Shown piece after piece: positions 18,858-27,582 of a stretch of DNA of 64,000 nucleotides (position 1 is its first letter; every line of letters begins with the position of its first letter). Below the pieces are notes generated by a model that saw only the letters and a list, made by a program, of their open reading frames with translations, did no database searches and had not been told where the DNA came from. The DNA is from Desulfomonile tiedjei. Its GTDB lineage: Bacteria > Desulfobacterota > Desulfomonilia > Desulfomonilales > Desulfomonilaceae. Location of the stretch: positions 62,001-126,000 of the forward strand of contig JACRDF010000031.1 of the NCBI GenBank assembly GCA_016212925.1. The letters are read 5' to 3'. The position numbers and the translations under genes were made by a program.

Positions 18858-19544
18858 CTACCTGCCAGCCCTTCGGTTCAGGACCATTTTTGCAAGGTCC
18901 AAATCCTCCGGAGTGGTGATCTTCATATTGTCGGGCGAATCTTCAACTATGGTGACAGGATGTCCCAGACGCTCTACTAACGCAGCGTCATCCGTTCCGG
19001 AGAAACCGTCTTTCAACGCCTTTTCGTGAGCCTCCAATATCAAGCGAGTTCGAAACGTCTGCGGAGTATGAGCCAACCACAGGTCTGCCCGCGGAATGGT
19101 TTCCAGATGCGTGCCTCTTTTTTTCTTTATGGTGTCACGTACAGACACGCATGCCAGGGCCGCTCCAGAGGCCTCAGCCGCCTTGAATGTTTCAGTTATC
19201 ACTTCCGGTGTTACGAGCGGACGCACTCCATCGTGTATGGCCACCAGGTCGGTGTCATCAAGCCGCAGTAGCCCATTGTACACCGAGGCCTGCCTCGTGG
19301 CTCCACCCACTATGATTTCTTTGACTTTTGTCAAGTTGAATGGAGTCAAGATCCTTGATCTGCACGAATCCTCATCCCCCGGCGGAACCGTCACTACAAT
19401 TAAATCGACCAAGGGATGGTTCTCAAAAGCCAGGAGAGTCCTGGCGAGTATCGGAATACCCCCCAAATCGAGGTATTGCTTTGGGGTACCCCGGCCCATT
19501 CTTTTTCCCTCGCCCGCGGCTGTCACAAGGGCTGCATGAGTCAT
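18858..19544 (-). CDS. ispD: 2-C-methyl-D-erythritol 4-phosphate cytidylyltransferase IspD
   Basis: 228 residues from the ATG at 19544, which has GAGGAAAG seven bases upstream; an in-frame ATG 13 codons earlier (19583) lacks one. The CTP-binding loop is AALVTAAGEGKRMGRGTPKQ. Further family phrases are HDGVRPLVTPEVI and GTDDAALVERLGHPV. MEP pathway step 3, making CDP-methylerythritol for isoprenoids. The polyprenyl synthase at 22174 uses the pathway's products. No IspF is fused or adjacent. Confidence 0.93.
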   Translation of the reverse strand: MTHAALVTAAGEGKRMGRGTPKQYLDLGGIPILARTLLAFENHPLVDLIVVTVPPGDEDSCRSRILTPFNLTKVKEIIVGGATRQASVYNGLLRLDDTDLVAIHDGVRPLVTPEVITETFKAAEASGAALACVSVRDTIKKKRGTHLETIPRADLWLAHTPQTFRTRLILEAHEKALKDGFSGTDDAALVERLGHPVTIVEDSPDNMKITTPEDLDLAKMVLNRRAGR

Positions 19545-19632
19545 CGAGATTCTTTCCTCAAACGGAATCGCCTTCGCATCCACATGGCGATGTTCATAGC
19601 ATCGGTGTGTTCCAACGACCTACCTGCCGGAA

Positions 19633-21030
19633 TCAGTTCCTCAGGTATCCATTCGACTTCATGGCCTTCAACGCGGCGCTCTTGGAGCCCTTAGGAATGT
19701 GAATTGTGACCACCGAGCCGCCCTCAGCTTTGGTGGCCCTGAAAGATGTCTCCCTCTTGTCCAGAGAAGAGTTCAACTCGCGGACAAACCTAACTGAAGA
19801 CTCGGTTGCAGTGGCGAGAAGGCTTAGAGGCAGATCTTTGGCCAACCGGACGCCTTTCAGGGTGTCAAAGCTCAGAGGTACGATTTCAGGCACTTCCAAT
19901 CCGTAGAACCCGCGGTTGCCGTTAATAACTGCAAAAGCAATCCAGCGCGGCACATAGTGCTCGGTCTCCAATGGGAGCTTCATATCCCAATAAAGACGGG
20001 TGCCATAAGCAACTATCCTGTGCTGGACCTCGTCCAGGCCCGCATTATACGCGGCTGCCGCTGTGAGCCAGCTACCCCTTTCGCTTCCTTGGCCAAGCCT
20101 TGACCTCATCCACTTAAGATATCTGGCCGCTGCTCGCGTGGAAAGAGCCAGGTCCTTTCGTTCGTCAACATGGTGGTCTATCCGTAAAGTCCAGTCGAGA
20201 TCTTCCTGGGCTGCCAGCGATCTTACGGCAGTGGGTTTAACGAATTGCCACCATCCTTTGGCTAAGGACGGCGACGCCACCGTGCAACTGTACCCTGATT
20301 CCAGCGCGGGCAACAGGCAGAACTCCTCCGGGACACCTTCCTCGCTCAGGATGTTGTCGATGACCTGTCCGTACCTATCTTTCCGCTTTAGCCAGATCCC
20401 GGTGGAATCTCTCAGATCGTTCAGCAGATAGTCTATCTGATGTTCGATTCTCTGGCGAACGTCCGACCTTTCAAGGGGTATGGGCTCCCCGCAGAAGACG
20501 AGGCCGGTCTCGATCACGGCAAGTGGCAAAGAGCCCCTACCCCTTAGCGACGAAACGGAACGCGAGGGACGATGTCTCACGCAGTCGATGAGATGTTTCT
20601 CAATTAGTTCGTCTCTCGCCAGGGCTAAGCTGCTCTCTCTTCTGCGAAGATCGGAGAGTTTCTCCACGATTCCCTGAACCGGGTCAGCGACAAAGAAGTC
20701 AGACGGCAGATTCATCTGCCACAATATCATTCTTGCCAAAACTCGTTCGCTCAGAGGCCTGTTTCGGCCGGAGAGTGAACTTCGTTGAACTGACTGCGCA
20801 TCCCGGTTGGTTTGAACGCTCGCATACTCCCTGATAACAGCTTCGTACCTGGGTGGAATTTCATCTTTCCGGGACTCCGCGTACGCGATCTCCGAGGCCA
20901 GTTGCTTGTTGATGTAGTACCAGGGCAGGAGAGGTCGTCGGCCTTCGATCTCAGCCCTTAGAGCAGGACCGGCGAACATTACGAAACAGGCCAAGGACAG
21001 CAGGATGCAGAGTCCGACCAACCTTTTCAT
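19633..21030 (-). CDS. Lytic transglycosylase with SLT domain (MltD-like)
   Basis: About 465 residues from the ATG at 21030, which overlaps the upstream TPR gene's stop (ATGA); five more in-frame codons exist upstream. A signal peptide is followed by a helical region (about 30-190). The SLT domain at about 225-380 has catalytic Glu in LPALESGYSC, the GWWQF motif and AYNAG. A basic C-terminal segment (about 410-465) could be a degenerate LysM-like or OM-anchoring region. Such enzymes cleave peptidoglycan to anhydromuropeptides. Likely co-transcribed with the TPR protein. Confidence 0.88.
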   Translation of the reverse strand: MKRLVGLCILLSLACFVMFAGPALRAEIEGRRPLLPWYYINKQLASEIAYAESRKDEIPPRYEAVIREYASVQTNRDAQSVQRSSLSGRNRPLSERVLARMILWQMNLPSDFFVADPVQGIVEKLSDLRRRESSLALARDELIEKHLIDCVRHRPSRSVSSLRGRGSLPLAVIETGLVFCGEPIPLERSDVRQRIEHQIDYLLNDLRDSTGIWLKRKDRYGQVIDNILSEEGVPEEFCLLPALESGYSCTVASPSLAKGWWQFVKPTAVRSLAAQEDLDWTLRIDHHVDERKDLALSTRAAARYLKWMRSRLGQGSERGSWLTAAAAYNAGLDEVQHRIVAYGTRLYWDMKLPLETEHYVPRWIAFAVINGNRGFYGLEVPEIVPLSFDTLKGVRLAKDLPLSLLATATESSVRFVRELNSSLDKRETSFRATKAEGGSVVTIHIPKGSKSAALKAMKSNGYLRN

Positions 21031-21815
21031 TGGCCTTTGTCCCATTGCTTAAGTGTTTGCGCATCCGATCCCGATGGCCAGGGCCCATTTGTTACTCGTC
21101 CCAAAGCCCTGACTTCGAGGCTATCCTTCAGAAGTTCTCTCGCCCTTTGAGCCTCTTTTTGTGCGAGTTTCCGGTCGCCCAAGGCGAGCAGACAGATGAC
21201 CCTGTGAATTCTTGCTGCCGCATGGTCCGGAAATGTCTCCGCGGTCTTTGCATAGATTTCCAGCGCTTCCTGCAGTTTGCCCTGTTTTTCGAAAGTGTAA
21301 GCTTGATAGAACAGCGTGCGAGGGTCTTCGGGGAAAAGCCCGCTGGATAGGCCAAAAATCTCCAGGGCCCTGTGGAAGTCCCGTGCTTCCAAAGCCTCCA
21401 AACCGCTATTGATGAGGTCTTCCTTTGCAGGAGTCGCGCCGCCTAGGGGGGTATCCATCATCTTTGATGACAAGAGTTGCTGAAGGTTGCGATTTGCCGC
21501 GAGGTTCTCAGGGTCGAATTCCAGTGCCTGCCGATAGGTCTTGGCGGCTTCCTTCCATTTGCCCTGGTCCTCCAGGGCCGCTCCCTTTTGTACCAGCGCC
21601 GCGACGTGGTCGGGATAGACCGAAAGGACCCTATCAAACGCCTCCACGGCCCGCTGGTTCTTCCCTTCGATTCTGAACGCTGCGGCTTTTTCGAATTCCA
21701 CCGCCTCCTCCGCGGCTTCGACATTGTCGGGCGACAGCGGGGACAGAAGAACCAACACGGACCAAAGGCCAATGAATAGGCTATTCTTGGTAAGGATGCT
21801 GTGACGACAATTCAT
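21027..21815 (-). CDS. Exported TPR-repeat protein
   Basis: 262 residues. A signal peptide (about 10-34) precedes TPR units at about 40-75 (AVEAFDRVLSVYPDHVAALV), 75-110 (AAKTYRQALEFDPENLAANR), 135-165 (ALEIFGLSSGLFPEDPRTLF), and 170-200 (ALEIYAKTAETFPDHAAARI). TPRs scaffold protein contacts. Overlap with the transglycosylase gene suggests a periplasmic partner role, which is inference. Confidence 0.8.
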   Translation of the reverse strand: MNCRHSILTKNSLFIGLWSVLVLLSPLSPDNVEAAEEAVEFEKAAAFRIEGKNQRAVEAFDRVLSVYPDHVAALVQKGAALEDQGKWKEAAKTYRQALEFDPENLAANRNLQQLLSSKMMDTPLGGATPAKEDLINSGLEALEARDFHRALEIFGLSSGLFPEDPRTLFYQAYTFEKQGKLQEALEIYAKTAETFPDHAAARIHRVICLLALGDRKLAQKEAQRARELLKDSLEVRALGRVTNGPWPSGSDAQTLKQWDKGQ

Positions 21816-22173
21816 CTAGCATATAGGTAGCATAAGATACCGAAAAGCGGAAGATCCTAAAGGGAACTCTCAGTGCAGAGATCACGGAGGGCGCAGACGG
21901 TGGGCACGGCATGGGAAATGTCTCCAAACTCATGGGGCAGTTGAAATCGTGGCACGCATGGTCCTCAACTTGAGCTTTGAGAGAGTCTCTATTCCGTATC
22001 CCCACGTTTCTACAGGTTTGACGTCCTCCGCAGTGAAATGATGTCCTGTCGCTCTCGCGGCCATTTTAGGCAGATCGCCAGGTCAAGTGCCATGAACGTA
22101 ATTCACCGGTCTTGCAGGCAAACCTCATAAATGGTAAAGTCACGCGCCAGTGCCGTGGCTTAGGAGGACCACC
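21816..22173. other. Divergent intergenic region
   Basis: 358 bases between the divergent TPR and polyprenyl synthase genes. It holds repeat copy C (21920-21983) and no supported gene. Promoters must lie here for both directions but no strong match to consensus was found. Confidence 0.5.
21920..21983. repeat. Small inverted-repeat element, copy C (shortest)
   Basis: Starts GTCTCCAAAC, contains the core ATCGTGGCACG (21946-21956), and ends TTTGAGAG about 20 bases later. It matches the start and end of copy A at 12652 without the internal insertion, so it may be near the minimal unit. Confidence 0.5.
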
Positions 22174-23139
22174 TTGGACCTGCTCGATTCAATTCAGTCC
22201 CTGATGCAGACGCTTGAGCGCGAACTCATCCAGCAATTGCAGAGCCGCGTCCCGGTGGCCTTTGAAATAGGTTCCCACATAATGAACAGCGGCGGCAAGA
22301 GAGTGCGGCCGCAGATGGCCATTATTGCAGCTCGAATGGGTGGATACACCGGCGCGGACGCGGTCACGTTGTCCGGAGCCATTGAGTGCATCCACACAGC
22401 GACCCTTCTTCACGATGATGTGGTGGACGGGGCCGATACCCGCAGGGGGCGCCCGGCGGCCAATACGCTCTGGGCGAACGAGATGTGCGTGCTTGGAGGC
22501 GATTTCATACTGGCCAAAGCCTTTTCCGCCCTCACATCACTGAAGAACATTCGAATTCTTGAAATCGTTTCGCGAACCACGGAAAGACTTAGCGAAGGGG
22601 AACTGTTCCAGATGGCGAACATCGGCAATATGGACATCACAGAGGCGGATTATATACAGGTGATTACGGACAAGACCGCGGTGCTCATGGAGGCCGCGTG
22701 CAGAGGCGGCGCCATTTTGGGCAGTCTGGAGCCCTCCAAAGAAGAGGCGTTGGCTCAATTCGGGTTCAATCTCGGTATAGCGTTCCAAATGACGGATGAT
22801 GTGATAGACTACCGTTCAGATAAAGAAACCATGGGCAAAACCCCCGGCAAAGATATCGAAGAAGGAAAACTGACCCTGCCGCTCATTGCTGCTTTGAGAA
22901 GCGCTGACGAAGCTGAGAAGGCTCGAATTAGGCAAATGGTTCAGGATGGGAAGCTGTCTGAAGAAGATCTGGAGTGGGTAAGGGATTTATTGAACCGGCG
23001 AGGCGGCATAGATTACACGCTAATGAAAAGTCGGGACTACTTGCAAAAGGCAAAGAAATGTTTGGACATCTTCCCTGATTCGGAAGAGAAGGGCGCTTTG
23101 ATGAGGTTGGCCGACAAGATCCTTCACAGGACCTACTGA
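22174..23139 (+). CDS. ispB: Long-chain trans-polyprenyl diphosphate synthase
   Basis: 321 residues from the TTG at 22174, with TAGGAGGA five bases before; the frame opens at GTG 22150, which would sit upstream of the ribosome site. First Asp-rich motif LLHDDVVDGADTRRG, second QMTDDVIDY, and GGKRVRP near residue 40. Adds isopentenyl units to make the quinone side chain; the product length is not readable, so octaprenyl versus other lengths is open. 89 bases upstream of the BamD-like gene on the same strand. Confidence 0.88.
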   Translation: MDLLDSIQSLMQTLERELIQQLQSRVPVAFEIGSHIMNSGGKRVRPQMAIIAARMGGYTGADAVTLSGAIECIHTATLLHDDVVDGADTRRGRPAANTLWANEMCVLGGDFILAKAFSALTSLKNIRILEIVSRTTERLSEGELFQMANIGNMDITEADYIQVITDKTAVLMEAACRGGAILGSLEPSKEEALAQFGFNLGIAFQMTDDVIDYRSDKETMGKTPGKDIEEGKLTLPLIAALRSADEAEKARIRQMVQDGKLSEEDLEWVRDLLNRRGGIDYTLMKSRDYLQKAKKCLDIFPDSEEKGALMRLADKILHRTY

Positions 23140-23228
23140 TTCCATTAGAATGGCCGTGAACATTCACCGCGAGATTTGTCCGGTACTGAAGACCTGCGAC
23201 ATTGCGCTCCAACAGAGGATTTAGCTCG

Positions 23229-23888
23229 ATGAAACACGGATTCCATGTCTTTGTGGTTGTCCTCGCGGCACTGGTGCTGACAGGATGCCCCTCATTGTGG
23301 AACACGGAGCTTAGTGACAAGCCGCCAAGCGCTGAAGAGCTTTTCAAGACTGCTGAAAGCCAGTTCGACAGGAAAGAGTACAAACGGGCACTGGAAAGCT
23401 ACGAAAGGCTGAAATCAGCCTTCCCGGACTTCAAGAACATCCCCAAAGCTTACATGAGAATAGCCGACTGTCTTTTCAACCAGGGCTCTTACGACCACGC
23501 TATCTCCCGGTACCTCCAATTCATAGAACTCTACCCGAATCATAAGGAAGCACCCAGGGCAAAATTCCAAGTCGCTCTCGCGTACTTCAACCAGATTAAG
23601 AATACGGACCTCGACAGTTCGGTGGTCAGGAGGGCCGCTGATTCGTTCAAGGCCCTTAGCGGCGATCCAAACGCGGGAGAATGGGCCAAGCAGGCCGAAG
23701 AAAAACATAGAGAATGCATGCGGAAGCTCGGTGAGAAGGAACTCTACAAAGCCAAGCATTATGTAAAAATGAGCAACTACCGAGCCGCTAGATTGGCGGC
23801 CAAAAGAATCCTGGAGGAATATCCCAAGCTCGGCCTGGACGAAGAAGCCAAAGAGCTGGTGGAGAGGCTGAAAGACAAAGATAAATGA
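23229..23888 (+). CDS. bamD: BamD-like outer-membrane lipoprotein
   Basis: 219 residues. Lipobox LVLTGC follows a hydrophobic stretch, so the mature protein starts at Cys near 19. TPR units at about 40-75 (LFKTAESQFDRKEYKRALES), 80-115 and 120-150 are arranged as in BamD/YfiO, and the C-terminal basic helix region (ELYKAKHYVKMSNYRAARL) is the part that contacts BamA in known BamD. BamA itself is at 491. Starting at the ATG at 23229 rather than at the in-frame 23202 codon puts the signal peptide at the N-terminus. Converges with the NFACT gene. Confidence 0.85.
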   Translation: MKHGFHVFVVVLAALVLTGCPSLWNTELSDKPPSAEELFKTAESQFDRKEYKRALESYERLKSAFPDFKNIPKAYMRIADCLFNQGSYDHAISRYLQFIELYPNHKEAPRAKFQVALAYFNQIKNTDLDSSVVRRAADSFKALSGDPNAGEWAKQAEEKHRECMRKLGEKELYKAKHYVKMSNYRAARLAAKRILEEYPKLGLDEEAKELVERLKDKDK

Positions 23889-23898
23889 GTCTCTATAC

Positions 23899-25419
23899 TC
23901 AATCCGGTTCCCCTGAGGCTAACACGGTTTTGTAGTTCTTAACGGTAACTTGTCCTGGTACGCCTCCCGCAGGATGCCCCACGTCCCGAACGTCCGCGAC
24001 CATGACCTCCACCCTTCCCTTTCCTCGGGCCCTTGAAAATTGCACCGCCAGACCCGCGGCAAATTCCATATCCGTGGCCGACGCGGCTTCCTTGCCTCGC
24101 TGAATCAACAGCACATGGGCGCCGGGCCGATCTTTTACATGGAACCAAAGATCACCTTTCTTCGCCCGTTTTCTCACCAGGTATTCGTTTCCCGCGGCGC
24201 TTTTCCCCACGAAAACGTCCTTCCCCGACGCGGTCTTGAACTCACGGAACAGATCGGTCCGGGGCTTGCGACCGGCCTTTCTCTCCAAATCGGGCCGAGA
24301 TTGCCGCGGCGGTTCCCCTGAAGACACATCGGCTGCAAGCTCGTTCAGTTCGGTAACGTTCTTGGCTGATTCTATGAAAAACAGTTGGTCTTGGGCGGCC
24401 TCCTTTTCTTCCAAGGTCTGTTTGAGCCGCTCCAAGATCTTTTCCATCCCGCGTTTCCCCTTGGCGGACTTCCTGAATATACGTTCCATGTTGGCTACCC
24501 GGTCAAGTGCCGGGTCCAGTTCAATGGTTCGGTCCTGGCCGGTGGTCCAGTCTTGAACGACAATACGATCCATGCCCTTGCTGATGCGCCTCAGATTGGC
24601 CTTCAGGAGTTCCCCTTCCTCTCCACGCGCAATGAATGCCTCGGCCCTATCGTTATCCTCTCGGATTTTCGCCAGACGCTTGTCCAATGAGCGCAGCCGT
24701 GCCTTGAGTGGGGCGGCTAATGCTCTTCTCATGCCTTCCAAGAGATCTGACCCCAGCTTCACGCTGAAAAACGCGTCCACCGCTTCGTTCATCGAGGGAA
24801 AGGTCTGGTCGTCGATGTGGGCCGTCGCTGTCAGGACTTTCCTCCCATCGGGCGACCCTGCGATCCCCGGCGCGGGCCCGTCTTGGTGGGTTGAAACGGC
24901 TGCGGAAGTCTCCGACCGCGCGTGCTTTGGTGGCGGCAAGTAATCACATCCCGGCAGTACGACTCTGCTCCCTGTCTCTTTCTCAGGAATACGGTGGAGG
25001 CAGTCCATGATCCGGTTGGACTGGAGATCTACCAGAATGATGTTGGAATCGCGACCGAGCAGCTCCAGAATAAGGCGTCTCTCCACCCTGGCCCCTTCAG
25101 GCCCGCGAATGGCCTCGATACTGACTACGCGGTCATCGTGGGCAGCTTCGACCTTCAGAATCCTCGATCCTTGAAAATGCGCCCTCAAGAAAGCACAGAA
25201 CCTTGGGGGAGACGGCGGGTTGGGAATTCGCAGTCCCGTGAGGTGGATGCGGCCTAGTTTGGGGTCCGCGCTCACAACAAGCTTCTTTTCACCGCCTTTC
25301 GGCAGCCGTACGCGCAAAACGATCTCTCTGGGCAAAGGCTGATGTATCTTGTTGATAAATCCGCCTCGCAGCAAATCGTCAAGCTCCAGCGCTACCCTTT
25401 GAAGGACCGACAAATCCAT
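23899..25419 (-). CDS. rqcH: NFACT protein, RqcH/Rqc2-like
   Basis: 506 residues from MDLSVLQRVALELDDLL (ATG at 25419; nine more codons are open upstream). The NFACT-N domain (about 1-190) carries the Asp-Arg pair (HDDRVVSIEA) needed for alanine-tRNA use in RqcH. A coiled-coil middle lies at about 235-350. NFACT-R at about 405-500 has KKGDLWFHVKDRPGAHVLL and GQVTVKNYKTVLA. RqcH rescues stalled 50S subunits by adding alanine tails. Slightly shorter than the usual 550-580 residues, with a compact middle. Convergent with the BamD-like gene. Confidence 0.88.
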   Translation of the reverse strand: MDLSVLQRVALELDDLLRGGFINKIHQPLPREIVLRVRLPKGGEKKLVVSADPKLGRIHLTGLRIPNPPSPPRFCAFLRAHFQGSRILKVEAAHDDRVVSIEAIRGPEGARVERRLILELLGRDSNIILVDLQSNRIMDCLHRIPEKETGSRVVLPGCDYLPPPKHARSETSAAVSTHQDGPAPGIAGSPDGRKVLTATAHIDDQTFPSMNEAVDAFFSVKLGSDLLEGMRRALAAPLKARLRSLDKRLAKIREDNDRAEAFIARGEEGELLKANLRRISKGMDRIVVQDWTTGQDRTIELDPALDRVANMERIFRKSAKGKRGMEKILERLKQTLEEKEAAQDQLFFIESAKNVTELNELAADVSSGEPPRQSRPDLERKAGRKPRTDLFREFKTASGKDVFVGKSAAGNEYLVRKRAKKGDLWFHVKDRPGAHVLLIQRGKEAASATDMEFAAGLAVQFSRARGKGRVEVMVADVRDVGHPAGGVPGQVTVKNYKTVLASGEPD

Positions 25420-25549
25420 GCAATCCTCGTTTGTGTTTTCCCACAAAGCTTCCGGCGGTTCACTGAGTAATTATACATCATGGCGAAGCCGGCAGCGGTG
25501 AGTTATAGTTGAAAACAAACCCAACGTCGGCTGTCACGGAGGTGGGGAT

Positions 25550-26062
25550 ATGAGCGTGCTCACCAGGGATGCGCTGCTTCAGGCCATACGAGAGGGGCGG
25601 ATTCAGATAGAGCCTTTTTCCGAAGATATGGTCGGCCCGGGTTCGGTGGACCTGAACCTGAGCCATGAATTCCGGATATTCAAGAAGCTCCGCCACGGCG
25701 TCGTAGTGGACGACACTATGGATCTCGGGAAGATCACTCGGCTTGTCCGCCGCGAAAAATCCCTGACCCTTCTGCCGGGTGAAACCATACTTGGAATTAC
25801 CAGAGAGAGGATCAAGCTCGCGCCCAATATCTGCGGATGGATACAAGGCCGGTCACGCTTTGCGCGAATCGGGCTCTTGGTCCACATGACTGCCAGCTTT
25901 ATTCAGCCGGGTATAAACAATCGGCAGGTGCTGGAGATCAGCAATATGGCCCCTTTTCCCCTCATACTCAAGCCCAACACCCGAATATGCCAGGTAGTAT
26001 TTCAGGCTACCGTCGGCGAAGCGGTCTACGACGGAAAACATCGCGACCAGAATGCCCTTTGA
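25550..26062 (+). CDS. dcd: dCTP deaminase family protein
   Basis: 170 residues preceded by GGAGG. Family core: GPGSVDLNL (residues about 27-35), GRSRFARIGLLVHMTASFIQPG and VLEISN, whose Glu is the catalytic general base of Dcd. Converts dCTP to dUTP, and some relatives also hydrolyse to dUMP. The usual GRSSLAR is GRSRFAR here, so the exact activity (deaminase or bifunctional) is open. Converges with the DUF362 gene, nine bases apart. Confidence 0.85.
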   Translation: MSVLTRDALLQAIREGRIQIEPFSEDMVGPGSVDLNLSHEFRIFKKLRHGVVVDDTMDLGKITRLVRREKSLTLLPGETILGITRERIKLAPNICGWIQGRSRFARIGLLVHMTASFIQPGINNRQVLEISNMAPFPLILKPNTRICQVVFQATVGEAVYDGKHRDQNAL

Positions 26063-26070
26063 CGATCGGT

Positions 26071-27216
26071 TCAGCGACTAATAACAGAGAAGACCTTGCC
26101 GAGAAGCGGTTGCACAATTTGCACCGCGTCGTTCGCGCAAAGCTCGTGGCAGCAGAAACAAGATATACACTTGCGCCGGTCGATTTTCATGACCCCGTCG
26201 ATCTCTCGGATTGCCTGAGGCGGACAATGCTTGACGCAAACACCGCAATTGAGGCATTCTCCGCGATCTATGGCAGGCTTGGTAATTATATGGTTCTCCA
26301 TGAATCTGCGGATCGGGTTCCAATAAGAAAGGTTCCATGCCATTGTGAGGGACTTGGGGACCTTGAAATCCTTTAACGGAAATCCGTCCAATTCGTCTCC
26401 GACCAGTTCGATCCCGTTCTCGTCCGCGATTCCCACGCCCAAACGTTCTCCGATGAGGTTGGTCCGTACAGCCTCGGTGGGGAAGCCTACAAGCCGAGTA
26501 ACCACCGCATCCAGAGCCACTGCATCGGTCGAGGCGCCGATGATTCCAACCGGACGAGGTGTGCCGCTGTTGGGACCGTTTCCCTCCATCGCCAGTATCC
26601 CGTCAACAAGAGACAAGCAAGGACGGACCTTCTCAAAGATTTGAACGAGGACCGTGGCAAAGCTGTCGTAGTCCTTGCCCGCGCGAAGATGCCAGGATGC
26701 CTTGTCCGTGCCGATGACCGTTCCGAAAAGGTTCTTGACCGCCAGGGTAAGCACCATTTGGGTGTGGGTCTTCAACTTTGGCAGATTGATGACGCTGTCG
26801 AACTCAAAGACCTCCCGGGCAAGGTCTATCCTACGGAAGAGCCGCGCTTCAGGAAATTCCATCGGAACCTTTTCGCCAAACGGTACCGCGCGGATGGACA
26901 TATTCTTCATGAAATCCGTGTATCCGGATTTGGACAAGATCCTGGCGAGGTTCCCCAGAGGAGGGCTGTCCCCTATGTAGGGTTTGCCGCCGCAATCCAG
27001 CACCATCGATGCGACGACTTCGACAACGCCGGGATGCGTCACCGCGGCCTTGGACGGGACCGCGGACTTCAGCAGATTCGGCTTGAGCAGCACCTGGTCG
27101 CCTGATTTTACTAAGGCCCCGAGGCCTCCAATGTCATTGAGGACTTTCTCGATGCTCTCTCGCAAGAGCCGAGGATCATAGTCGGCACATTTCCGTATTG
27201 AGACTAAAGACTTCAT
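26071..27216 (-). CDS. DUF362 protein with C-terminal ferredoxin domain
   Basis: 381 residues. DUF362 domain (about 1-300): LLKPNLL, THPGVVEVV, INLPKLKTHTQMVLTLAVKNLFG. The C-terminus (about 318-375) has two [4Fe-4S] motifs, CLNCGVCVKHCPP and CISCFCCHELC. Differs from the 11265 protein, where the clusters are in the middle. The reaction is unknown. No clear ribosome site before the ATG. Confidence 0.85.
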   Translation of the reverse strand: MKSLVSIRKCADYDPRLLRESIEKVLNDIGGLGALVKSGDQVLLKPNLLKSAVPSKAAVTHPGVVEVVASMVLDCGGKPYIGDSPPLGNLARILSKSGYTDFMKNMSIRAVPFGEKVPMEFPEARLFRRIDLAREVFEFDSVINLPKLKTHTQMVLTLAVKNLFGTVIGTDKASWHLRAGKDYDSFATVLVQIFEKVRPCLSLVDGILAMEGNGPNSGTPRPVGIIGASTDAVALDAVVTRLVGFPTEAVRTNLIGERLGVGIADENGIELVGDELDGFPLKDFKVPKSLTMAWNLSYWNPIRRFMENHIITKPAIDRGECLNCGVCVKHCPPQAIREIDGVMKIDRRKCISCFCCHELCANDAVQIVQPLLGKVFSVISR

Positions 27217-27319
27217 GGAGGTTTTTTAGCATGTATGCCGACGAGGGTAAAGGTGAGGTCACATGGCAGACTTGCCGCGGACAGGGCGGGCATCCCTAAC
27301 AGCAAAGTCCCCGAGTCGC

Positions 27320-27350
27320 GGGGCAGTCCCGCGAGTCGCGGGACTGCCCC
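27320..27350. repeat. 14-bp perfect palindrome, REP-like
   Basis: GGGGCAGTCCCGCG, loop AGT, then the exact reverse complement. A related copy with a seven-base insertion is at 48067-48108. Lies in a divergent spacer (DUF362 gene left, panC right), so it is not a terminator for either. Confidence 0.6.
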
Positions 27351-27404
27351 ACGGGCCAATTCACGGCTGAAAGACCGCGGCTCACAAATAAAGCATTTTT
27401 AGTC

Positions 27405-27432
27405 TTGACCAAAAACATCTTTACGCTATAGT
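27405..27432 (+). promoter_or_regulatory. Sigma-70 promoter of panC leader
   Basis: TTGACC (27405-27410), 16-base spacer, TATAGT (27427-27432). Transcription should start near 27439, about 145 bases before the panC start. Confidence 0.65.
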
Positions 27433-27439
27433 AAGTGGA

Positions 27440-27582
27440 TAGGATCTGGAGTCCCCCGTTGGACCCGGAACCCTCTCTGTTAGGTGGCTTCATATACCGC
27501 CTGGATCCATTGGACCGGGACGGAAGGACGATACTCAAGGATTCAACGCGCCTTCCCGCCGGAAGGCGTTTTTTATTGGCAC
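27440..27582 (+). promoter_or_regulatory. panC 5' leader, candidate attenuator or riboswitch
   Basis: About 143 bases between the promoter and panC. It contains two similar segments, CCGTTGGACCCGGAA (near 27458-27472) and CCATTGGACCGGGAC (near 27507-27521), a hairpin AGGTGG...CCGCCT between them, and an intrinsic terminator (27549-27574) directly before the start codon. That arrangement fits a cis-acting RNA controlling pantothenate synthesis. The named candidate is the pan RNA motif reported upstream of pantothenate genes; I cannot confirm a match. Confidence 0.5.
27549..27574 (+). terminator. Intrinsic terminator inside panC leader
   Basis: CGCCTTCC, loop CGCC, GGAAGGCG, then six T. Perfect 8-bp stem. 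It ends nine bases before the panC ATG, so full-length mRNA needs read-through. The only GGAAGG purine tract in front of panC is in its 3' arm. Confidence 0.85.

Noticed and set aside
27484-27582. N-terminal extension of PanC by 33 residues
   Set aside because: The extension would translate the leader and terminator hairpin, and no PanC has it; the ATG at 27583 or 27589 fits family length.
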